Origin: Bacillota bacterium
GTDB lineage: Bacteria > Bacillota > Clostridia > Oscillospirales > Ethanoligenentaceae
DNA: 64,000 nt
Direction of reading: 5' to 3'
Assembly: GCA_023391835.1 (NCBI GenBank)
Contig: JAEWAE010000039.1
Coordinates: forward strand, 43,661-107,660
Position 1 is the stretch's first letter. Each line of letters begins with the position of its first letter. Made by a program: the position numbers and the translations under genes. Shown one piece after another: positions 7,696-16,562 of this stretch. A model generated the notes under the pieces. That model worked only from the letters and a program-made list of their open reading frames with translations. It was not told the DNA's origin and did not search any database.

Positions 7696-9123
7696 TTACC
7701 GAATCTTAAAAAGATGATAGAAATAAAGCGCCAAAGCTGGAGCCATATATGTCAGGATAGAAAGTGTACGTATCCATATCACAGATCGATCCGGGACAAA
7801 GGAAACAGATAATGTTTCCGTCTCATTGCGTTCCGCCTTAATTTTGGGGAAAAACAGAATCAACATTGCAAAGATGCAAGAAGAGAAAATAGTAATAAAC
7901 GCATTTAACGGAATACCTGATCGATTGACAAGGTCCACCAGTTTCAGTGAACTGTCATAAGTTACGCCGAATAGTTTGGGAAGTATCCCATAATTCACCA
8001 TTGCCTGATCCACATTGTTTGTGTATGTGTCGAAAGAAACAAAGAGATAGGATACGCTTAAAGCAATATCGACAAACAAAGATAATTTAAAGTTTTTATG
8101 CTGAACAGCACAAAACACAATATATGGCACCAGTATAAGTACCCATTGCGGATGCCAACCCATAAACGCAAAGAAGATTCCATATACAAACAGTGGAATG
8201 TATAAACCGTATTGAACTAAATCTTCATCCTTTTCGATATCCTTGGCATAGGCAAAAATGCAGGCCAATACCATAGCGATCCCCAGGAAAAATATCGTTC
8301 CGAAAACACTGGTCAAACCGGTCCCGGTTACGCCGCTTACAAAGCCATATAATTTAGTTAACGCTTTTTGCGTGGCCCTATATCCTGGATCTTGCGAAAA
8401 AATCAATTTATGAACAACCACAAGTGAAAAACCAATTAAATAGTATTTGCATATGTGCAGCACTCTTTTTTCCATCAGCAAAACCAAAGGGAGAAAAATA
8501 AAAGCGGAAAAGTTTTTATAGCAGATTGCCAGTGCCATAAAAGCGGAAAATTCATAAGGCTTCTTTTCAAAGAAATAATAAAGAGCGACCAAAGTAAAAA
8601 AGCATGAAAAAATATCATATTGGGTAAAAACAATCGACCCGAATAGCAGGATAGGCGAAGATAAAAATAAAAAAGCGACCCATTTTGCCTTTCCCCGGTT
8701 CATACTCAGCAAAATGGAAATCCGATATAATACATAGGTTGTAATCAGAACAACCATCAAAATCAGCAATTTGTCCCACATCATCAAAGTAAAATCGGGA
8801 ATTTCCAAATGACTGAAATGGGAGAACAACCAGAGAGGCAGGCTCCAAATGGCAAACGTCATGTAGATAATAATGCTATAGTAGGGACTTTCTACGACAC
8901 CCTGGGAACCATGAGCCGCGATAGCGGCCTGGTATATATCATTATAATAATGAAAAAACCTTCCCTTTACTGTTTCGTCAATCAGCAGCATAGAATGTTT
9001 GGCGGTTATGATGATGTCCCCATATTGGCTGAATAAAAAAAATGACATCAATATAATAATAGTCAGAAGTAACCAGTCAATCAGTTTAGGCTTTTCACTT
9101 TTGGAAAAACTAAAGTGCGTCAT
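7696..9123 (-). CDS. Polytopic membrane glycosyltransferase-like protein (GT-C fold, mannosyltransferase-like)
   Basis: A 475-residue integral membrane protein with about 11 hydrophobic segments. The start is taken at the ATG at 9123 behind GAAAGGAATATC; the frame is open 29 codons further but has no ribosome site there. The layout recalls GT-C polyprenyl-phosphate-mannose transferases: an acidic residue in the first extracytoplasmic loop, a FTQYDIFSCFF segment (QYD as in ALG6/PIG-M-like proteins) and GWHPQWVLILVPY. It lies directly upstream of the manC operon, whose DPM1-like enzyme could provide the lipid-linked donor. The family call is by pattern only; a general polymerase or ligase role is possible. 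Confidence 0.6.
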   Translation of the reverse strand: MTHFSFSKSEKPKLIDWLLLTIIILMSFFLFSQYGDIIITAKHSMLLIDETVKGRFFHYYNDIYQAAIAAHGSQGVVESPYYSIIIYMTFAIWSLPLWLFSHFSHLEIPDFTLMMWDKLLILMVVLITTYVLYRISILLSMNRGKAKWVAFLFLSSPILLFGSIVFTQYDIFSCFFTLVALYYFFEKKPYEFSAFMALAICYKNFSAFIFLPLVLLMEKRVLHICKYYLIGFSLVVVHKLIFSQDPGYRATQKALTKLYGFVSGVTGTGLTSVFGTIFFLGIAMVLACIFAYAKDIEKDEDLVQYGLYIPLFVYGIFFAFMGWHPQWVLILVPYIVFCAVQHKNFKLSLFVDIALSVSYLFVSFDTYTNNVDQAMVNYGILPKLFGVTYDSSLKLVDLVNRSGIPLNAFITIFSSCIFAMLILFFPKIKAERNETETLSVSFVPDRSVIWIRTLSILTYMAPALALYFYHLFKIR

Positions 9124-10041
9124 ATTTCGATATTCCTTTCGCTGCCTATCCGTTTGCTGTGACAAATTGTAAATCGCTTTATAGTGGGGAAAGGGTCTCC
9201 TTAAAAGCATATGAAGTTTGAGCAGTTATAAATAGAGCAAATGAAAGTAATGCTTCCCAGGTCATTCATCTTTTGATTATAGCGTAATGTCGGGCTAATT
9301 GCAAGCAAATTATCACGCCCGAGGTGAAGCGGAAATCATGCGTTGACTGCCGCTTCGGCACGTTCGGGCAGTTTAAGTTGAAAAGCACCGCGACTCTTCC
9401 CGTTTTTCACCTTAAGAGAGATACTTCTTTCAGCGAAAGCAGTGGCTAAAGCGCAAACAACGTTATAATCATGCAGACTGCCGAAAGTCATACGGATTAT
9501 GTAAAAGTGGACGTAAATCGATACCTGTATCCATTGGCAATGGGTAGAATGCGAAGGGGCCGCATCGTTTTCCGGCAGAAGGAAAGACGCTTTGCACAAA
9601 CTGTTGGGGCACCAAGAAAGCCGGCTGTCGACCAGATGTATTGCGAGGCGGAAACTCTTTGCCGTCCCGGCTTTTCGGCCATTTCTTTCATAAAGAATGA
9701 CATTGACGGGTGCAAGTTAGCCAATACCCGCAGCCATGCCCAATCCGCGAGCAAATCGACTTCGTACGCAGCAGCAAATACCCGGTCTGACAGGCGAAGC
9801 CCGCGGACGTGATATGACGGGACGTACATAAAAAAAATTGCCGGTGCGGCGGTCCGCCACAAGGGTCGTAACACCGGCCATCGCCGGTATATCGGCAAAA
9901 GCTGTTTCGTGCATGGGCTGCTGAGAAAACAGAGCGGTGAACGGGTGTTCCTGTTTGTCTGATTCGGTTATGCAATGATGGGCCGGGATCCGGGTGTGCG
10001 TGATCTTGTGCTGTTTTTTCAGCTGTTTGATTTTGCGTCCC
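9124..10041. other. Gene-poor stretch with possible decayed coding remnants
   Basis: About 900 bases with no convincing intact gene. On the minus strand, short open stretches in two frames (9914 to about 9795, about 9795 to 9497, then 9480 to 9336) read as if one older protein had been broken by frameshifts, but I cannot name it. A minus-strand terminator-like structure is present: GCCGGTG/CACCGGC arms at 9840-9846 and 9872-9878 with an inner GGCGG/CCGCC hairpin, followed by AATTTTTTTT. This suggests a short leftward transcript from about 9900-10000. Confidence 0.35.
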
Positions 10042-10070
10042 TTGACATGCGCGGCCGGATAGGGTATTCT
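10042..10070 (+). promoter_or_regulatory. Promoter upstream of the glucosaminidase gene
   Basis: TTGACA (10042-10047), 17-base spacer, TATTCT (10065-10070). It nearly matches the hydrolase promoter at 2334-2362 including the spacer (GGCCGGATAGG here, GACCGGATAGG there). It lies about 290 bases before the coding start, leaving a long untranslated leader in which I recognise no riboswitch. Confidence 0.65.
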
Positions 10071-10362
10071 AAAAACAAATTATAGAGGCTCTATCGATTG
10101 TACGGGGCCGATATTTGCGATTTTGCCGAATGCTTTTTGTTTTGTATATCGCTATAGACAAGCTGCAATTATTTGAAACAATATAAGCAGAGCAGTATGC
10201 CGGATTTCCCGCTGTTTTTGTGTGATATTAGATGTTAGAAGTAAGAAGGCTTTTCCCGGCGGAAGCTGCTATAGTCACTTGCAATTTGGCGCGAGATGTT
10301 AATTTCGACTGAGACGGGTCGATATACATAAAGATTCAGGGTTCCGACGCAGATGACTTTAT

Positions 10363-13128
10363 ATGGAAATGGGGTTGAAACAGGCGACCATGTCTAAACT
10401 TAATCATTTCGGTGTCATGTGTAGAATAATGTTTCCAGCCACAGCGGTCATTATGTTTCTGATCATGGTGGCCACTCCGAACGTATCAGCGGCCAGTTTG
10501 ACGCCGCTGACAAGCATCCAGGCACCCGCCAGCGGCCAAATGATCAGCGGTACGGTCAGCGGTACTGCTGTGAATGCTGCCGGAATCCTACGGGTGGATA
10601 TTTATGTGTATGACAGCAAGGGAAAAGCGACCCCGATAGGCACGACAACGGTGAGCGGCGCGACCGGCGGCAATTACAGTGCCTCAGTCAACGATAAGGC
10701 GCTTCCCGCCGGCAGCTACACGTTGGCAGTGGCGGGCATCGGCAATGACAATAAAGCGACGTGGGCTTCGGAACCCGTTCAGATCGGACCGGCACCGACT
10801 ACCTCGATCAGCAGTCCGGCGAGCGGGGCGACGGAAGGGGGAGCGTTTCAGCTTTCCGGTAAAGTGACGAACCATGCAGGTGTTGCGCAGGTGGATGCCT
10901 ACGCGTATAACAGTCAGGGGCAACCGATATACCTCGGTACGGATTCTTCCGGTTCCGGCAGCTATAACATTCAGGTCGGCGCGAATGCGCTGAAAGCCGG
11001 AACTTATACCCTGGCAGTGGCCGGCATCGGCAAAGACGGCGACGTTTGCTGGAGCACGACGCCAATCCGGGTCTATCCTGCGGCGGCGACCACGGTTTCT
11101 TCACCTGCCGACGGCGCGGTGAAAAACGGCACTTTTACCGTTTCCGGACAGGCTGCAAATCATTCCGGTATCGCCCGGGTAGACATTTACGCTTTCAACA
11201 GCCAGGGTAAACCGACTTATCTTAATTCCGGCAATGTTTCCGGTGCAACCGGGGGCAACTATGGCGTACAAGTCAACGCGACATCACTTCCGGCCGGCAA
11301 TTACATGCTGGCGGTAGCCGGCATCGGAAACGACGGCGATGTGGTGTGGGCGACCCGAAATATAACGGTGGGACCGGCCGCGACTACATCCATTGCCGCC
11401 CCGGCGAGCGGAGCCGCAATCACCGGTGGCAGTTTTATTCTTTCGGGGACTGTTCAAAACCATTCGGGTATCAAACAGGTAGACGCGTATGCGTATAACA
11501 GTCAGGGCAAACCGATTTACATTGGCACCGATTCCGGCTCAAATGGCAGTTATAGTATTTCCGCCGACACGGGCGCTCTTAAAGCCGGCAGTTATACGCT
11601 GGCGGTAGCCGGCATCGGAAACGACGGCGATGTGGCGTGGGCGATCCGAAATATTACGGTGGGACCCGCTGCGACCGCGACGATTACCGCTCCGGCCAAC
11701 GGTGCCGTGGAAAGCGGAAGTTTTACCGTTACCGGGCAGGCGTCGAATCACTCAGGTGTCGGCCGGATAGACGTCTATGCATATGACGGTCAGGGGCGGC
11801 CGACTTATATCGGTACAGGGTCCGCCACCGGCAACAGTTATACGGCGACCGCTGATGTGAGTAAACTGCCAGCTGGCCAGTATACCTTGGCGGTGGCGGC
11901 TATTGGCAACGATCAGGATACAGTTTGGGCCACTCGCAGCTTAATAGTTGGTTCGGCGGCGGTTACGACAATCAACACGCCAGGTGACGGTGCGACGGTT
12001 TCCAGAGATCTCACGGTGGAAGGCTGGGCCTTGAGCCATGCGGGTGTCGGCCGCGTGGATATTTATCTGTATGACAGCAATCACGATCCTCATTTTATTG
12101 GCAGCGTCGATGGGAGTCAATTGCAGCACACAACCGCGACCCAATCAACTTATCCTCAGTACGGCAGTAATCCGCAATGCGATTATACGATTACATATAA
12201 TATGAGTCAGATCGGCACAGGAACCTATACGCTGGCTGTAGCCAATATTGGCAACGATCAGGACGTGGTCTGGGCAACCAAGAACATTACATATGCGTAT
12301 AATATCTCCCTTTCGCAGATGGAAGCAGACCATCCGGGCGTGGACTCCACCGCGCTGGATCCGGCTAAACTTTATAATCACAACAGTGTGAGTAAATATG
12401 AGTTTATGTCTCTTAATTGGGTTGACGGCGTAACGGCGGATGACCTCAACAATATGCTCAACGGGTGTGGTAGTCTGGCCGGTCATGGGCAGGATTTTCT
12501 CGATGCGGCAAAGACCTATGATATCAATCCAGTCTATCTTGTGGCACACGCAAAATTGGAAACCGGGAACGGGGATACGGATCCTGACAATCCCAGCTAT
12601 CTGTGCCGAGGTATCGTCTTTCAAAACGGAGTGGAGAATTATCGTACTTTGACAGGCAGACTGACTCCTGTGAACGATACAAACGGGAACCCGGTCACGG
12701 GCACTCTGGTTTCCGGCACTACCGATACGTACACCTATACGGATCCCCACGGGAACAAGTACAATGTGAAAGACGGCACCTATTACAATCTCTGGGGCAT
12801 TCACGGCTATGATCCGATTGCTTCCTGGGGCGGCGGTATTTGGGCCGGCTATAATAACTGGTCCAGCATCCGAGCAGCCATCTTCGGTGGGAGCAAATGG
12901 ATTGCTCAATATTACACTACTGGTACACACTATGCACAAAATACCCTTTATGAAATGAAGTGGGATCCTTATGGATGGTCTATTAATGATCCCGCTGAAT
13001 ATGCGACAGACTACAATTCTTTGACCGACAACTGGGCTTATCATGTGGCGCAAGGTATCCAGAAATACGCGAGCATTTTTGGGCACACGACAGCCTTATT
13101 CTTCCACACTGAGCAATACAGCGACTGA
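10363..13128 (+). CDS. Secreted cell-wall glucosaminidase with six Ig-like repeats
   Basis: A 921-residue exported peptidoglycan hydrolase. A signal peptide ends near ATPNVSAAS (about residue 44). Six tandem repeats of about 95 residues follow (about 48-640), each ending in a block like AGxYTLAVAGIGNDGDVVWA, typical of Ig-like surface modules. The C-terminal 270 residues form a glucosaminidase (GH73-like) domain with the likely catalytic glutamate in VAHAKLETGNG and a later YYNLWGIHGYD segment; it would cleave the N-acetylglucosaminyl bond of the glycan strand. The start is uncertain: ATG at 10363, 10369 or 10390, the last being best for the signal peptide. No LPXTG or SLH anchor is seen. It is flanked by the two surface-glycan operons. 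Confidence 0.88.
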   Translation: MEMGLKQATMSKLNHFGVMCRIMFPATAVIMFLIMVATPNVSAASLTPLTSIQAPASGQMISGTVSGTAVNAAGILRVDIYVYDSKGKATPIGTTTVSGATGGNYSASVNDKALPAGSYTLAVAGIGNDNKATWASEPVQIGPAPTTSISSPASGATEGGAFQLSGKVTNHAGVAQVDAYAYNSQGQPIYLGTDSSGSGSYNIQVGANALKAGTYTLAVAGIGKDGDVCWSTTPIRVYPAAATTVSSPADGAVKNGTFTVSGQAANHSGIARVDIYAFNSQGKPTYLNSGNVSGATGGNYGVQVNATSLPAGNYMLAVAGIGNDGDVVWATRNITVGPAATTSIAAPASGAAITGGSFILSGTVQNHSGIKQVDAYAYNSQGKPIYIGTDSGSNGSYSISADTGALKAGSYTLAVAGIGNDGDVAWAIRNITVGPAATATITAPANGAVESGSFTVTGQASNHSGVGRIDVYAYDGQGRPTYIGTGSATGNSYTATADVSKLPAGQYTLAVAAIGNDQDTVWATRSLIVGSAAVTTINTPGDGATVSRDLTVEGWALSHAGVGRVDIYLYDSNHDPHFIGSVDGSQLQHTTATQSTYPQYGSNPQCDYTITYNMSQIGTGTYTLAVANIGNDQDVVWATKNITYAYNISLSQMEADHPGVDSTALDPAKLYNHNSVSKYEFMSLNWVDGVTADDLNNMLNGCGSLAGHGQDFLDAAKTYDINPVYLVAHAKLETGNGDTDPDNPSYLCRGIVFQNGVENYRTLTGRLTPVNDTNGNPVTGTLVSGTTDTYTYTDPHGNKYNVKDGTYYNLWGIHGYDPIASWGGGIWAGYNNWSSIRAAIFGGSKWIAQYYTTGTHYAQNTLYEMKWDPYGWSINDPAEYATDYNSLTDNWAYHVAQGIQKYASIFGHTTALFFHTEQYSD

Positions 13129-13137
13129 TTTTTTCGA

Positions 13138-13171
13138 AAAAGCAACCGGTAAAATTTTACCGGTTGCTTTG
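13138..13171. terminator. Terminator after the glucosaminidase
   Basis: A perfect 28-base palindrome at 13141-13168 (AGCAACCGGTAAAA and its complement) directly after the stop, with A residues before and TTT within and after the right arm. Confidence 0.75.
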
Positions 13172-13212
13172 TGCTACACTTAAATCGGCAGTTCCGTAAT
13201 TCATCGATTCAT

Positions 13213-13246
13213 GGCAAGAGCGGCAGGGTACCCTGCCGCTCTTGCC
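13213..13246. terminator. Perfect 34-base palindrome between convergent genes
   Basis: GGCAAGAGCGGCAGGGT followed at once by its exact complement. It lies just beyond the stop codon of the leftward glycosyltransferase and is followed by ATTTTATTT on the plus strand. It could act as a backup terminator or a cruciform-like boundary. Confidence 0.6.
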
Positions 13247-13249
13247 ATT

Positions 13250-14347
13250 TTATTTGGCTTTTTGGCATTCCCGTCTGCTTCGCGTTTTGACTGTCCATAT
13301 ATAGATACTCGCCAACCCTAGCAATATGCCTGTCCGGCGTGCGCGCAATAGGCTGAGAAATATTTTCTGGGGCGAAAGGGGTAATAGATCCAGCCTTGCC
13401 TGCGCGAGCGCATGCGATACGGCATCGCTGTCCGCAATCCGCCGGATATGGGTCAGCTTCTCTCGGCGGGAAAGCTCTTTTGCCGCTGCGTAATAGTCAA
13501 TCACGCTGATGGATTCCGCGCAGACCTTATTTTCAAGCCTGTGGTAAAAGTCGGCGTCTAATTCGTTTTCTTTTATGAAATCGTGCAGGTATTCGTATTT
13601 GTGCAGCCGCATATCGAAGTATTTTTCCGTAAACCGGCCGGTGAAGGAACCGGCCGCTTCCGTGTGATGATAGAGCGGCTGGGGCAGATAGCACAGCCGT
13701 CCGCAGCGGCTGACGGTCAGCAGGTTGAAAAGGTTGTCCTCCGTATAATAGAGCTTTTCACTGGGAAAACGTAAATCGTGTGCCCGAATCATCCGTGTGC
13801 GGTAAAGCCCCACCCACACATAGGAGCGGGTGTCGGCAAAGGGGCAGCAGCGTTTATAGTCGCGAAGCTCCTCATCGGCGTATCCGAAGAAGTAGGGCAG
13901 GATTCGTGTCAATACGGCGTCCCGCCCATAGAGCGTTTCCTCCCCGGGCAGCACCGAGAGGCAACGGGCTGTGTCGCCGCGTTCGGACCAGTAGTCGCAC
14001 ACGACGATATCGGCATCCTGCGCGGCGGCCTGCGCGTAAAGACGCGCATACATTTCCGATTCCATCCAGTCGTCGGCGTCGGCGAAACCGATGTATTCGC
14101 CTGCAACGGCCGCCATCCCGACGTTGCGGGCATTGGCCGGGCCGCCGTTTTCAATGTGCAGCACATGGAACCGTCCATCTGCATCGGCGGCCCGATCGCA
14201 TATTTCACCGCTGCTGTCGGTGGAGCCGTCGTCCACCAGTAAAAACTCCATATCGTCGAGCGTCTGCGTCCGCAGGGATTCCAGACACCGGGTGAGAGAG
14301 GCGGCGGCATTGTATACCGGCACCACTACGCTGATTTTTATGGGCAT
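13250..14347 (-). CDS. Family 2 glycosyltransferase
   Basis: A 365-residue GT-A transferase. Its N-terminal catalytic domain opens with ISVVVPVYNAAASL, has the nucleotide-binding LLVDDGSTDSS and the metal-binding FADADDWME (about 92). The start is taken at the ATG at 14347, preceded by GGGAGGATTGGAAAT; the 22 extra codons upstream lack a ribosome site. The C-terminal region has a short hydrophobic stretch (GILLGLASIYIWTV) that may attach it to the membrane. It is divergent from the rhamnose operon and likely adds one sugar of the same glycan. Donor and acceptor cannot be told from sequence. Confidence 0.88.
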   Translation of the reverse strand: MPIKISVVVPVYNAAASLTRCLESLRTQTLDDMEFLLVDDGSTDSSGEICDRAADADGRFHVLHIENGGPANARNVGMAAVAGEYIGFADADDWMESEMYARLYAQAAAQDADIVVCDYWSERGDTARCLSVLPGEETLYGRDAVLTRILPYFFGYADEELRDYKRCCPFADTRSYVWVGLYRTRMIRAHDLRFPSEKLYYTEDNLFNLLTVSRCGRLCYLPQPLYHHTEAAGSFTGRFTEKYFDMRLHKYEYLHDFIKENELDADFYHRLENKVCAESISVIDYYAAAKELSRREKLTHIRRIADSDAVSHALAQARLDLLPLSPQKIFLSLLRARRTGILLGLASIYIWTVKTRSRRECQKAK

Positions 14348-14400
14348 ATTTCCAATCCTCCCAGGCCGGAGGTCCTGCTGGCGCAAATTCCCGGCCGCTA

Positions 14401-14430
14401 TTGAAATCGTCACATATAGTATGATATAAT
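14401..14430 (+). promoter_or_regulatory. Promoter of the polysaccharide operon
   Basis: TTGAAA (14401-14406), 18-base spacer, TATAAT (14425-14430), in the divergent gap about 90 bases before the first operon gene. Confidence 0.65.
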
Positions 14431-14520
14431 AAGCAAACGTGAAAGAAAAGTCTTTTTTCTTCGGAACGGCGTGGTTTTAGGCCGGAACCGGGGGATCGGA
14501 GCGGAAAAGAGGGTATCTAA

Positions 14521-15561
14521 TTGAAAATTCTTACGATTGTGATTCCCTCTTATAACGTGGAAAAAACGCTGCCCGATACTCTGCGCTCGGTCTGCATCGA
14601 GCCGATTCGGGAACGACTCGACATTTTGGTGGTGGATGACGGTTCCACCGACGGCACCGCGGCGCTGGCGGACGATTTCGCCCGGCAGTACCCGGATATT
14701 ATCCGTGTCATTCATAAGCCGAACGGCGGGCACGGGTCGGCTGTGAATACCGGCATCGAGGCGGCGCAGGGCCGCTACCTCAAGGTGGTGGACGGTGATG
14801 ACCGGCTTGAAGCCGCCGGTCTTCTTGCCTTGGTGGAGTGCCTCGGACGCACAGACGTCGATTTGGTAGCCGCCGATTACCGCAAGGTGCCGGTGGACGA
14901 TTCCCCGACACAGGATATGCGCTTTGAAGGTGTCGAGCCCGGTCGGGTCTATCGCTTTGACGAGATCCCAGCCGCTTCTCATGTGTATTTCGGCATCCAC
15001 TCGCTCACCATCCGTACCGAAATCCTGCAATCCCACGATATCCGTCTGCAGGAGCACACCTTTTATGTCGATGTGGAATTCGGCCTGCTGCCGATTCCCT
15101 ATGTCGGCACGGTGGAGTTTCTCGGCCAGACTGTCTACCTCTATATGGTGGGGCGCGCGGAACAGAGCATCGCGGCGGAAAATTTTGTGTGCCGCTATGC
15201 CGATCACGAGCGGGTCGTCCGCCGCATGACGGAGTTTGCCGGCACATGCGAAACAGATACGGCACATCATGCGTATATGGATTCGGTGCTGTGCAAGCTG
15301 TATTTCACCCAGTATATGCTGGCTGCTTTTTATGACAGCGATATCCCCCGCGGCAAGACCCGCGCCCGGGAATTCGACAGTTGGCTTCGTGACAACAATC
15401 CGCGCTTGTATGCCCGAATGGGTACAAGCCTGTATATCCGCGTGCTGCGCGCCACAGGCTTTCACTTTTTGCCGCGCGGCCGCGCGCTCAAGACTGCGGT
15501 ACGTCGGGTCTACTCGCTGTTCAAACCGCTGACGCACAGGCGCCGCCGATTCACTTACTGA
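14521..15561 (+). CDS. Family 2 glycosyltransferase, first gene of the polysaccharide operon
   Basis: A 346-residue GT-A enzyme starting at TTG behind GAGGGTATCTAA. Conserved parts are ILTIVIPSYNVEKTL, ILVVDDGSTDGT, NGGHGSAVNTGI and the metal-binding VVDGDDRLE (about 93). It lacks predicted membrane helices. Its position at the head of the run carrying rfbABCD and the Wzm/Wzt exporter points to assembly of an exported polysaccharide. The specific linkage cannot be predicted. Confidence 0.88.
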   Translation: MKILTIVIPSYNVEKTLPDTLRSVCIEPIRERLDILVVDDGSTDGTAALADDFARQYPDIIRVIHKPNGGHGSAVNTGIEAAQGRYLKVVDGDDRLEAAGLLALVECLGRTDVDLVAADYRKVPVDDSPTQDMRFEGVEPGRVYRFDEIPAASHVYFGIHSLTIRTEILQSHDIRLQEHTFYVDVEFGLLPIPYVGTVEFLGQTVYLYMVGRAEQSIAAENFVCRYADHERVVRRMTEFAGTCETDTAHHAYMDSVLCKLYFTQYMLAAFYDSDIPRGKTRAREFDSWLRDNNPRLYARMGTSLYIRVLRATGFHFLPRGRALKTAVRRVYSLFKPLTHRRRRFTY

Positions 15562-15685
15562 CCAGATGCGAGACGGCCGGGGAGAGTGGCCGTCCGCTTT
15601 TCGACATAATAGGGTGCGCACGCCGCCGCCGGTATGCCGCCAGGAAGCCATCATAAATTTTCGGCGGCAGAATGGTGCAAGAGGT

Positions 15686-16552
15686 ATGAAAGGAATCATT
15701 TTGGCCGGAGGATCGGGGACCCGGCTTTATCCGATCACCAAGGCGGTTTCCAAGCAACTGCTCCCTATCTACGACAAGCCGCTGATCTACTATCCCATGT
15801 CCGTGCTCATGCTGGCGGGCATCCGGGATATTCTGATCATTTCGACGCCGCGCGATCTGCCCATGTATCGTGACCTGCTGGGCACCGGGGCGGATTTCGG
15901 CCTGAATCTGAGCTATGCGGAGCAGGAAAAGCCCCGTGGACTGGCTGAGGCATTCATTATCGGTGCGGACTTTATCGGCAAGGATAGTGTCTGTCTGGTG
16001 CTGGGCGATAACTTTTTCTATTCCTCCGGCCTTTCCCAGATTCTCCAGAAGGCGGCTTCCAATCAGGAGGGGGCGGTGATTTTCGGCTGCTACGTAAAAG
16101 ATCCCACGGCCTTCGGTGTGGTGGAATTTGACAAGAGCGGCAAGGTGCTTTCCATTGAGGAAAAACCCAGCGAGCCGAAATCCAACTACGCGGTGCCGGG
16201 CCTTTATTTCTACGACAATTCGGTGGTGGAAATCGCCCGGCGCGTCCAGCCCTCCGCCCGCGGTGAAGTGGAAATCACCAGTGTCAACAACGCTTATCTT
16301 CAGGCCGGCAAGCTCCGGGTGGAGCTGTTCGGCCGGGGGCTCGCCTGGCTTGACACCGGCACCTGCGGCGGTCTGCTGCAGGCGGCGAATTTTGTCGCCA
16401 CCATCCAGAATCAGCAGGGCTTTTATATCGCCTGTCTGGAAGAGATCGCCTACCGCATGGGCTATATCGGACGGGATGAGCTTCTGGCACGGTCGGTCGA
16501 ACTGAAAAAGACCGATTACGGCCAATATCTCCGCGAGATTGCAGAAGAATAA
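15686..16552 (+). CDS. rfbA: Glucose-1-phosphate thymidylyltransferase
   Basis: A 288-residue RmlA, first step of dTDP-L-rhamnose synthesis (dTTP + glucose-1-phosphate). MKGIILAGGSGTRLYPITK opens the protein, followed by VSKQLLPIYDKPLIYYP and the sugar-binding EEKPSEPKSNYAV (about 160). The frame is open 40 codons upstream, but the ATG at 15686 gives the family start and length. AGAGG lies very close to this ATG, so its ribosome site is unusually tight. All four rml genes follow within 4.4 kb, interrupted only by one glycosyltransferase. Confidence 0.96.
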   Translation: MKGIILAGGSGTRLYPITKAVSKQLLPIYDKPLIYYPMSVLMLAGIRDILIISTPRDLPMYRDLLGTGADFGLNLSYAEQEKPRGLAEAFIIGADFIGKDSVCLVLGDNFFYSSGLSQILQKAASNQEGAVIFGCYVKDPTAFGVVEFDKSGKVLSIEEKPSEPKSNYAVPGLYFYDNSVVEIARRVQPSARGEVEITSVNNAYLQAGKLRVELFGRGLAWLDTGTCGGLLQAANFVATIQNQQGFYIACLEEIAYRMGYIGRDELLARSVELKKTDYGQYLREIAEE

Positions 16553-16562
16553 CGGCATCGGG

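Noticed and set aside
9471..9975. Plus- and minus-strand open frames of 95-133 codons in the gap before the glucosaminidase
   Set aside because: None has a ribosome site, membrane or domain pattern; the stretch is described as possible decay instead.
10071..10362. The long leader of the glucosaminidase gene considered as a c-di-GMP or other riboswitch
   Set aside because: I could not find the conserved core of any riboswitch I know; only a long AT-rich leader is evident.
12145..13086. A 313-codon minus-strand frame opposite the glucosaminidase
   Set aside because: The plus-strand domain is clear and the antisense product has no recognisable motif or ribosome site.
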